Below are positions 1 to 5,008 of a DNA stretch of 6,271 bases, in pieces. The position numbers and the translations under genes are program-made. The DNA is taken from contig JAUNUL010000179.1 in assembly GCA_030538175.1 (NCBI GenBank), positions 1-6,271 on the forward strand. The letters run 5' to 3'. The notes beneath the pieces were generated by a model that did not search any database, was not told the origin of the DNA, and worked only from the letters and a program-made list of their open reading frames with translations. Position 1 is the stretch's first letter; the number at the start of each line of letters is the position of its first letter. The DNA is from Propionibacteriaceae bacterium. Its GTDB lineage: Bacteria; Actinomycetota; Actinomycetes; Propionibacteriales; Propionibacteriaceae.

Positions 1-6
1 AACGCT

Positions 7-24
7 CGCCGCCACAAGGCGGCG
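7..24. other. Perfect 7-bp stem-loop, possible terminator
   Basis: CGCCGCC (7-13) pairs perfectly with GGCGGCG (18-24) around an ACAA loop. There is no T-run after it on either strand, and the gene it would serve lies outside the window if it exists. It could be a weak terminator for a gene to the left, or simply one more structured element of this repeat-rich stretch. Confidence 0.3.
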
Positions 25-101
25 TGGAGTCGCCCGTCCTCCTCCTGATTCGCGGAGGGCGTGGAGGAGCACGCGGCACCCCCCTCCACCTTCTGCCCAC
101 C

Positions 102-206
102 GTCACAAACGCACGAGCGACACGCCAGACAGCCCCCCACATCCCGCCAGATGTCACAAACGCACGAGCGACACGCCAGACAGCCCCGCACATGTCACAA
201 ACGCAC
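102..206. repeat. 35-nt exact direct repeat, two copies plus a partial third
   Basis: A 35-nt sequence beginning GTCACAAACGCACGAGC occurs exactly at 102-136 and 153-187, a 51-bp period. Its first 13 bases recur at 194-206. Each full copy contains an imperfect dyad, TGTCAC-N10-GCGACA (preceding T present at copy 2; copy 1 has C in its place). The core 9-mer GTCACAAAC is found once more in inverted orientation at 314-322. The dyad could be a protein-binding site, or the unit could be a dispersed intergenic repeat of this genome. The spacers are only about 16 bp (137-152) and 6 bp (188-193), so this is not a CRISPR array. Confidence 0.75.
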
Positions 207-391
207 CACCGCCGCCCACCGCCACAGCCAGCTGGACGAGCCAGATCCCCAGAAGACTGCGGAACACCGCACCTCCCACGGTGAAAGCCAGAGACCACCT
301 CGGATCCGCCGTGGTTTGTGACTTTCGCAGTGTGGGGTCCGAGCAAGAGATGGTTGTGCGGGCCGTTACCGACCGTCGACGGTGGCACAGA

Positions 392-509
392 CCCTGGGAG
401 CGTCCCACCGGGCCGAGTGGACGAGCCAAAGGAGTCGCAGCCCAGCGGAGACGACGACGCGAGGAACGAGGAGCGACCGATCGCGCGGCGGTAGCGCCGC
501 AAACAACAC
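392..509. repeat. Imperfect direct repeat, copy A (118 bp)
   Basis: This copy starts CCCTGGGAGCG and ends CGCAAACAACAC, as copy B does 146 bp further on. By eye the two are roughly 80-85% identical, with scattered substitutions and single-base indels. The copy opens with a perfect 5-bp hairpin (TGGGA 395-399, TCCCA 403-407) and closes with a perfect 6-bp hairpin, GCGGCG (485-490), loop GTAG, CGCCGC (495-500). The 146-bp period is not a multiple of three, so the copies lie in different reading frames and are unlikely to be protein repeats. It resembles a structured dispersed intergenic repeat duplicated in tandem. Confidence 0.75.
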
Positions 510-537
510 CGGTCAGGACCTCCCACTGGGCGCCCAA

Positions 538-654
538 CCCTGGGAGCGCCCCACCGGCCTGCGTGGACGAACCACCGCAGACGAGCGCAGCGAAGACGAC
601 GACGTGAGGAACGCAGCGCGACCGATCGCGGCGCGGTAGCGCCGCAAACAACAC
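538..654. repeat. Imperfect direct repeat, copy B (117 bp)
   Basis: This is the second copy of the element at 392-509. Its closing hairpin has a different sequence but a longer perfect stem: GCGGCGC (628-634), loop GGTA, GCGCCGC (639-645), followed by the same AAACAACAC tail. An overlapping alternative stem, CGCGA (617-621) with TCGCG (626-630), is also possible. The opening hairpin is weaker than in copy A (TGGG/CCCA with one mismatch inside). Preservation of a perfect terminal stem despite base changes suggests selection on structure. The copy ends three bases before the phoH2 terminator hairpin. Confidence 0.75.
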
Positions 655-656
655 AG

Positions 657-698
657 GTGGGCGAGGAAGGGGACCAACTGTCTCCCCTCCCCGCCCAC
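657..698 (-). terminator. Probable phoH2 transcription terminator
   Basis: An arm at 657-673 (GTGGGCGAGGAAGGGGA) and an arm at 683-698 (TCCCCTCCCCGCCCAC) form a long stem with about two imperfections around a 9-nt loop. It begins 20 bp past the phoH2 stop codon. Read on the minus strand, the stem is followed by CTGTGTTGTTT, a weak T-rich tail. This is the best terminator candidate in the window. The repeat hairpin at 628-645 lies just beyond and could act as a second barrier. Confidence 0.6.
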
Positions 699-717
699 GA
701 CGGTGGGTTGGCGTGCG

Positions 718-2025
718 TTAGCCGGTGTGGTCCTCGAGGAGGTCGGTGACCAGGGCGGCAATCGGCGACCGTTCGGAACGGTTCAGCGTCACGTGCGCGA
801 AGAGGGGGTGGCCCTTGAGTTTCTCCACGACGGCGACCACTCCGTCGTGTCGGCCAACGCGGAGATTGTCGCGCTGTGCGACATCGTGCGTCAAGACGAC
901 TCTGGAGTTCTGGCCGATGCGGCTGAGGACGGTGAGGAGGACGCCGCGTTCGAGGGATTGTGCTTCGTCGACGATCACAAAGGCATCGTGCAGTGACCGG
1001 CCCCGGATGTGGGTGAGGGGCAGCACTTCGAGGAGGCCTCGGTCGAGGACTTCGTCGATGACGTTGCGGTTGGTGACGGCGCCGAGGGTGTCGAAAACAG
1101 CTTGGGCCCATGGGGCCATTTTCTCGTGTTCGCTGCCGGGGAGATACCCGAGTTCTTGCCCGCCAACGGCGAAGAGGGGACGGAAGACGACGACTTTGGA
1201 GTGCTGGCGTCGTTCGAGGACAGCCTCGAGGCCGGCGCACAGGGCGAGCGCAGATTTTCCGGTTCCTGCACGACCACCGAGTGAGACGATGCCGACGTTG
1301 GTGTCGAGCAGGAGGTCGAGGGCCACCCTTTGCTCAGCCGAACGACCATGGAGGCCGAAGACTTCGCGGTCGGAGCGGATGAGGTGAACGCGCTTGTCCG
1401 CCCCGACCCGACCGAGCGCGGATGAGCCGCTGCTGAGAAGCACGACGCCGCTGTTGCAGGGCAGGTCGCGGGCGTCGTCGACATCGGCCACACCGTCGTC
1501 ATAGAGGGTGTCGATAACCCAGGGTTCCACCATGAGTTCGGCCATGCCCGTGTACCCCGATGCCACCACAGCGTCCGCGCGGTATTCCTCCGCGGCAAGC
1601 CCGACAGCGGAGGCCTTGACCCGCATCGGCAGGTCCTTGGATACCAAGACCACGGCAGCGCCTTCGGCCTGATAGTTGATGGCCACCGACAGGATGCGGG
1701 AGTCGTTGTCGCCGAGGCGGAAGCCGCTGGGCAGCCGTTCGGGGTCGGTGTGGTTGAGCTCGACGAGCAGCGTACCCCCAACATCGTTGATGGGCAGGGG
1801 CGCATCGAGGCGGCCGTGTTCGGTCCGCAGGTCGTCGAGGTGCCGCAGGGCTGTGCGGGCGAAATAGCCGAGCTCGGGGTGGTGCCGTTTGGCTTCGAGT
1901 TCGGTGATCACCACGATCGGGAGCACCACCGCGTGCTCAGCGAACCGTTTGAGTGCATGAGGGTCGCTGAGGAGCACGGAAGTATCGATCACATAGGTGC
2001 GGCGAGTCGCTTCGGTCAACGTCAC
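718..2025 (-). CDS. phoH2: PhoH2-type PIN-domain / PhoH ATPase fusion protein
   Basis: The 435-residue protein has an N-terminal PIN ribonuclease domain (about residues 10-150) and a C-terminal PhoH P-loop ATPase (about 220-430). PIN acidic residues are visible at D14 (YVIDTSVLL), E42 (TELE), D106/D108 (GDNDSR) and D131 (SKDLP). The ATPase shows Walker A GRAGTGKS (251-258), Walker B FVIVDEAQ (349-356, D353 and E354), and a THD sensor-like motif near 379-381. Length and sequence agree closely with mycobacterial PhoH2 (Rv1095) as I recall it; that family is reported to couple RNA helicase and sequence-specific RNase activity and to act as a toxin with a small antitoxin, PhoAT. It is presumably cytoplasmic. 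The start is GTG, seven bases after AAGGA, and puts the PIN domain at the expected distance from the N terminus. All key residues are intact, so the enzyme is probably active. RNA target and physiological role here are inferred only. Confidence 0.95.
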   Translation of the reverse strand: MTLTEATRRTYVIDTSVLLSDPHALKRFAEHAVVLPIVVITELEAKRHHPELGYFARTALRHLDDLRTEHGRLDAPLPINDVGGTLLVELNHTDPERLPSGFRLGDNDSRILSVAINYQAEGAAVVLVSKDLPMRVKASAVGLAAEEYRADAVVASGYTGMAELMVEPWVIDTLYDDGVADVDDARDLPCNSGVVLLSSGSSALGRVGADKRVHLIRSDREVFGLHGRSAEQRVALDLLLDTNVGIVSLGGRAGTGKSALALCAGLEAVLERRQHSKVVVFRPLFAVGGQELGYLPGSEHEKMAPWAQAVFDTLGAVTNRNVIDEVLDRGLLEVLPLTHIRGRSLHDAFVIVDEAQSLERGVLLTVLSRIGQNSRVVLTHDVAQRDNLRVGRHDGVVAVVEKLKGHPLFAHVTLNRSERSPIAALVTDLLEDHTG

Positions 2026-2255
2026 GTCAGATTCCTTCTGCGTGGGACCGTTCCATCACCATCTCCCGGTCCCACCTGATGCTCAGGGTTGGGACCGTGC
2101 TTGGTCGGGGACTGGTGTACTCCCCCATCGTCGTCTCCGCGGAGAGGTTCGATGCATGGACTGCCTCCGGTCGACAAGCGGCTTCCCCTCCGCCCGTCGA
2201 TACCGACGCTAAGCCTCGACGAGGCGAATATGCGCGTGCCCCGCCGAGTCGTCAC
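2022..2255 (-). CDS. Doubtful small ORF in the phoAT position upstream of phoH2
   Basis: This is a 77-codon frame with a GTG start and a TGA stop that overlaps the phoH2 GTG in a GTGA four-base junction. A possible weak ribosome binding site, GGGGA, lies eight bases before the start. The predicted peptide is rich in Arg, Gly and Asp, has no membrane segment or recognisable domain, and ends in RRNLT. In mycobacteria a small antitoxin gene, phoAT, occupies this position, which is the main reason to list it. Against it, about a third of codons end in A or T (phoH2 uses fewer over its first 60 codons), four of eleven arginines use AGG or AGA, and its last third coincides with strong inverted repeats. 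I do not recognise it as a PhoAT homologue by sequence. It may be an untranslated leader with a chance frame. Confidence 0.3.
   Translation of the reverse strand: MTTRRGTRIFASSRLSVGIDGRRGSRLSTGGSPCIEPLRGDDDGGVHQSPTKHGPNPEHQVGPGDGDGTVPRRRNLT
2033..2039 (-). promoter_or_regulatory. phoH2 ribosome binding site
   Basis: On the minus strand AGAAGGA lies seven bases before the GTG start at 2025. It is the clearest Shine-Dalgarno sequence in the window and decides the non-ATG start. It sits two bases from the end of an inverted-repeat arm (2042-2050), so folding of that arm could limit ribosome access. Confidence 0.75.
2042..2097 (-). promoter_or_regulatory. Nested, mutually exclusive stem-loops in the phoH2 leader
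   Basis: Three segments share complementary sequence. In mRNA order they are segment 1 (2097-2090), segment 2 (2075-2067) and segment 3 (2050-2042). Segments 1 and 2 pair over 8 bp (TGGGACCG with CGGTCCCA on the plus strand) and continue into an inner 5-bp stem, CCTGA/TCAGG (2075-2079 with 2083-2087), leaving a 2-nt bulge and a 3-nt loop. Segments 2 and 3 pair over a perfect 9 bp (GTGGGACCG with CGGTCCCAC) across a 16-nt loop. Segment 2 cannot pair with both. Segment 3 ends two bases from the phoH2 ribosome binding site. There is no T-tract, so control of translation is more likely than a simple terminator. A role as a DNA operator is the main alternative. Confidence 0.6.
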
Positions 2256-2274
2256 GGGCTTGTTCCCCGACGAC
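2248..2274 (-). terminator. Possible hairpin terminator after the cis-prenyltransferase gene
   Basis: GTCGTC (2248-2253) pairs with GACGAC (2269-2274), and the stem continues as GGG (2256-2258) with CCC (2265-2267 or shifted by one) after a small internal mismatch. It lies about 65 bp after the prenyltransferase stop. No T-tract follows on the minus strand, and the stem overlaps the possible start of the small ORF at 2255. It could instead be leader structure for phoH2. Other short palindromes in the same gap are GCCTCGACGAGGC (2213-2225) and TCTCCGCGGAGA (2134-2145). Confidence 0.3.
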
Positions 2275-2340
2275 CGTCAGAGTTCACACCCTGTTCAAGT
2301 ACGCGGGGTTGCGCGCTCCTGCATCGCCGACCGCGCGTCG

Positions 2341-3162
2341 TCACTGACCGAATCGACGCTCCCGCTGGGCGTACGCCCGCAGGGCCCGGATGAAGTCAAC
2401 GCGCCGGAAGTCGGGCCACAGCGCCTCACAGAAATAGAACTCGCTGTGGGCGGACTGCCAGATGAGGAAGCCGGACAGCCGCTGTTCGCCGGAGGTCCTG
2501 ATGACCAGGTCGGGGTCGGGTTGGCCGGCGGTGTACAGGTGCGCGGCGATGTCTTCCATCTCGACCGTCTTGGCGAGGTCGGACAGGGACGTGCCCTTCG
2601 CTGCTTCTGCAGCGAGCAGGGACCGCACTGCGTCGCGCAGTTCGTGGCGCCCGCCATAGGACACGGCGACGTTCACATGCATGCCCTGGTTGTCCTTGGA
2701 GAACTCACCAGCGCGACGCAGCCGGCCGGCGGTCGCAGCAGGCAACAGGTCAAGGGCCCCGACAGGTTGGACCCGCCAGCGACCGGTCGCTGCGAGCGCG
2801 TCAACCATCTGCTCGATGACCTCGAGCAGCGGCTGGAGCTCGGCCTCGTCGCTGCGCTTGAAATTGTCGGTGGACAGCACCCACAGGGTGACGACTTCGA
2901 TGCCCGCTTCATCACACCAGGCGACGAACTGTTCGAGCTTGTCGGCACCGGCCCGATAGCCGGCCACGAGGGGCTCGCCCGGGGCGTTGAGCCGCGCCCA
3001 TCGACGGTTGCCGTCTGCCATGACGGCGATGTGCTTGGGCAGCTTGTCCTGGGGGATCTCGGCCATCAGGCGCTGTTCATAAGTCGAATAGAGCAGCCCT
3101 GCCGGGTGCAGTCGGTCCGCCCACTCGCGGAACCGATCTCGTTGCGCCATGGTCGGCACCAT
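2341..3162 (-). CDS. uppS: cis-Prenyltransferase (isoprenyl transferase), short-chain type
   Basis: The 273-residue enzyme belongs to the undecaprenyl diphosphate synthase family, which condenses isopentenyl diphosphate onto an allylic diphosphate with Z geometry to make lipid-carrier precursors. Visible signatures are MADGNRRWA (48-56) with the metal-binding Asp at D50, LSTDNFKR (96-103), NVAVSYGGR (164-172), and the C-terminal block from DLVIRTSGEQRLSGF (218-232) through IWQSAHSEFYF to WPDF (249-252). Two details recall the short-chain Z-farnesyl synthase Rv1086: a YRAG motif where long-chain enzymes carry GHxxG, and bulky V95-L96 where they have Ala-Phe. A short (C15) product is therefore inferred. 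The ATG at 3162 is preceded by GGGCGGA at seven bases; the next ATG at 3150 has no ribosome binding site and would give 269 residues. The frame is open further upstream but lacks family sequence there. The product is probably a soluble protein acting at the membrane face. Confidence 0.93.
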   Translation of the reverse strand: MVPTMAQRDRFREWADRLHPAGLLYSTYEQRLMAEIPQDKLPKHIAVMADGNRRWARLNAPGEPLVAGYRAGADKLEQFVAWCDEAGIEVVTLWVLSTDNFKRSDEAELQPLLEVIEQMVDALAATGRWRVQPVGALDLLPAATAGRLRRAGEFSKDNQGMHVNVAVSYGGRHELRDAVRSLLAAEAAKGTSLSDLAKTVEMEDIAAHLYTAGQPDPDLVIRTSGEQRLSGFLIWQSAHSEFYFCEALWPDFRRVDFIRALRAYAQRERRFGQ

Positions 3163-3277
3163 ATCGGTTCCGCCCGAGGGGAGGCAGGCTTCGCCTGTAG
3201 CCAGTCCGTCGGCTGGGCCCAGCCGGGCCCAGCGGCTGTGTTGCGGCTGCCCACTCCGCCAGGTCGCCAGTTGCCTC
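3163..3277. other. Palindrome-rich gap between membrane protein gene and uppS
   Basis: This 115-bp gap holds GGCTGGGCCCAGCC (3211-3224), a perfect 14-bp palindrome, and an overlapping stem CAGCCG (3220-3225) / CGGCTG (3233-3238). The unit GGGCCCAGC occurs twice (3215-3223 and 3226-3234). Nearer uppS is a small hairpin, CAGGC (3185-3189) / GCCTG (3193-3197). These could form a terminator for the upstream pair of genes, but there is no T-tract. No convincing promoter hexamers are visible, so uppS may have its own promoter or may be read through from upstream. Confidence 0.5.
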
Positions 3278-5008
3278 TCAGCCCGGGGGTGCACGCCAGG
3301 ATCGACCGGCGAGCGCGCCGGAGATGAGGGCGAGCCAGACCACGAGCAGGAAGGCTGGCCCGACGAGCGTGCTGCCGTAGGCGCTGTAGAGATCAAGAGT
3401 GTCCCCGACGCCACCACCGCGAATGACAGTGGCGAACAGGACGTGCAGGAGCACGACCAGTGCAAGCCCCAAGGTGAGCAGGACCCGGGCCTGGCGGGGA
3501 AATCGGGGACTGTCGCCGTTGGCCGTGGTAGATCCTGTGAGCAGATTCCATGCCACGCCGAAGAGCACCAGGCCTGACCCTGCGGCACCGAGCAGCGCCC
3601 CCACAGGATCGCCCAGCACATCGGGAAGAGCGATGGCCGCGCTGAGCATGAACAAGGCAGCACCTGCTTCGGCTCGCTCGCGTGTGAACCGTCGAGTCAG
3701 AACCCAGACGATGACGACCAGCATCGTGATGCTGGCAGTGACGACAGCCAGCCCTCCCGGCGTCCACGGCACCCGAACCACCCCTGCGGTGCGCAGAGCG
3801 TTGACCACCAGGAAAGGAATCAACCCCAGGGCGAACTCGGCAACACCCCGCCGGGCACGCCACGCCGCGACGCACCCGACGGCCAGACACCCGACCGCCG
3901 CCAGCCCCCAGGCCACCACGGCACGTCTTTCGCCCCACACCGCCCATGCCGGTCGGTCGGCAAAGGACCATCGTTCGAACAGCGCCCACAACGGCAACAG
4001 GGCGACTTCGAGGAACAGCAGGCCACCGACGCTCAGACCCACCAGCCATACCGCGCCGTTGTGGCTGGCCCCGAAGTGGTGCACGTCCGTCTGCCCGGCC
4101 GACCGACGGTCCGCCACGAGATCAGCAACCCGGCACAAGCCGCCCACCACGACAAGCAGGCCCAGCGAGGCCACCAGCCCGGACATCGCCCGCGGTTGAC
4201 CCAGCCACCGCGGAATCAGCAAGGCGACAACGCCGAGGCCTCCAACGATGACGACCCCGCGAAATATCCGAACGCTGACTCGGTCCCCTGCCAGATCGGC
4301 CACCCATAGCGAGGTGCTCAAGGCGAAGTCCACCACCCCGAACGCGGCCACGATTGTGGGCGCTGCTGCGATGGTGCCCAACAGGAAGATCAGCAAGCTA
4401 AGAGAGATCACCTCCAGGCGAAGCTCGCTCTCCGAGAGCCAAACGGGGCCGAGAATGCCCATGGCCATCACTGCGCACACCAAGGGCGGTTCCCACCACC
4501 TGGGTGGACGCGTCCAGCGCCAGACAACCGTGAGCACCAACAGCGTGGCGGCAGTCAGCAGCAGCCGTGACGGCAGTCCGGCCTGCAGGTCGGCAACTGT
4601 GAAGCTGACGCTGGCGAAGCTGGAGAGGCCAGCCACCACCGCGACGAGCCGCAACGGCCAAGGAGCGTGCAGAAGCCCGGCGATGACCAGGCTGAGCGCG
4701 ACCGCGCAGACCACGAAAGCCGGTGGGATCACCGGCAATGGGATCGATATCTCGGACACCATCGCCAGGTCGGTCCCGGACCGGATGAGTCCGGTAGCCA
4801 GCGTGAGACCAACAGCCACGAGGCTCATCAGAAGCGTGACCACGCCGACGCCGCGCAACCCGGGCGTCCAATCGTCAGTCCGCAGCCGCCCATCCCGAAC
4901 CTGGTCGATGATGACCCGCTGGAAGACGGCCCGCCACAACGGCACGCGGCGGGCTCGTTTCGGGCCGCCCAGGATCCGACCCCAGTTCCGGGTCATCTCG
5001 GTGCTCAC
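3278..5008 (-). CDS. Polytopic membrane protein of unknown function, coupled to a beta-propeller protein
   Basis: The 576-residue protein is strongly hydrophobic after a basic N-terminal stretch of about 50 residues. Approximate membrane segments are 52-74, 92-113, 119-137, 147-163, 176-192, 198-216, 218-234, 250-266, 276-294, 319-342, 362-384, 388-404, 417-437, 446-463, 468-490, 508-529 and 550-569, so about 15-16 real spans. Positive clusters (RRFTRERAE near 439-447, VADRRSAG near 298-305, RARRG near 384-388) mark loops. I do not recognise a family or any catalytic motif. Transporter, flippase or scaffold are all open, and glycosyltransferase-like membrane enzymes usually show motifs that I do not see. 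The GTG start is chosen because it forms a GTGA overlap with the stop of the upstream propeller gene. The frame stays open to 5176, but those extra residues are Arg/Pro-rich and lie antisense-like within the neighbour's coding region. The pair is probably translationally coupled and the proteins may form a complex. Confidence 0.85.
   Translation of the reverse strand: MSTEMTRNWGRILGGPKRARRVPLWRAVFQRVIIDQVRDGRLRTDDWTPGLRGVGVVTLLMSLVAVGLTLATGLIRSGTDLAMVSEISIPLPVIPPAFVVCAVALSLVIAGLLHAPWPLRLVAVVAGLSSFASVSFTVADLQAGLPSRLLLTAATLLVLTVVWRWTRPPRWWEPPLVCAVMAMGILGPVWLSESELRLEVISLSLLIFLLGTIAAAPTIVAAFGVVDFALSTSLWVADLAGDRVSVRIFRGVVIVGGLGVVALLIPRWLGQPRAMSGLVASLGLLVVVGGLCRVADLVADRRSAGQTDVHHFGASHNGAVWLVGLSVGGLLFLEVALLPLWALFERWSFADRPAWAVWGERRAVVAWGLAAVGCLAVGCVAAWRARRGVAEFALGLIPFLVVNALRTAGVVRVPWTPGGLAVVTASITMLVVIVWVLTRRFTRERAEAGAALFMLSAAIALPDVLGDPVGALLGAAGSGLVLFGVAWNLLTGSTTANGDSPRFPRQARVLLTLGLALVVLLHVLFATVIRGGGVGDTLDLYSAYGSTLVGPAFLLVVWLALISGALAGRSWRAPPG

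Larger units (their letters stand above)
1..717. other. Gene-free repeat-rich region downstream of phoH2
   Basis: I see no credible protein or RNA gene here. The open frames on both strands run straight through repeats and hairpins, show no family resemblance, and are the sort of chance frames expected in G+C-rich DNA. The region holds a small hairpin at 7-24, an inverted repeat CTCCTCC/GGAGGAG at 39-45 and 63-69, a 35-nt direct repeat pair (102-187) with a partial third copy, a perfect 12-bp palindrome ACCGTCGACGGT at 372-383, two roughly 118-bp direct repeats (392-654), and a terminator-like hairpin at 657-698. No tRNA-like T-arm or other RNA gene signature was noticed. Confidence 0.7.

Noticed and set aside
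102..206. CRISPR array
   Set aside because: There are only two full copies, the gaps are about 16 and 6 bp, the third copy is truncated, and no cas genes are present.
24..284. Plus-strand open frames over the 35-nt repeat
   Set aside because: The Pro/Arg/His-rich peptides are simply the repeat translated, without a ribosome binding site or recognisable domain.
154..654. Minus-strand open frame of 166 codons in the region after phoH2
   Set aside because: It runs through both the 118-bp repeat and the 35-nt repeat, the repeat copies fall in different frames, and the predicted protein resembles no family. It is a chance frame in G+C-rich DNA.
2026..2340. Known riboswitch (for example c-di-AMP type) or tRNA in the phoH2 leader
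   Set aside because: G-rich fragments and a GGTTCGA string were noticed, but no complete conserved core or cloverleaf could be built. The inverted repeats near the ribosome binding site explain most of the structure seen.
2089..3327. Plus-strand 412-codon frame antisense to uppS
   Set aside because: The opposite strand encodes a clear cis-prenyltransferase with all family motifs. This is its antisense shadow.
3163..3663. N-terminal extension of the prenyltransferase frame up to 3663
   Set aside because: The added residues overlap the membrane protein gene in another frame, are Ser/Pro/Cys-rich, and are not part of the family. The family N terminus matches the start at 3162.
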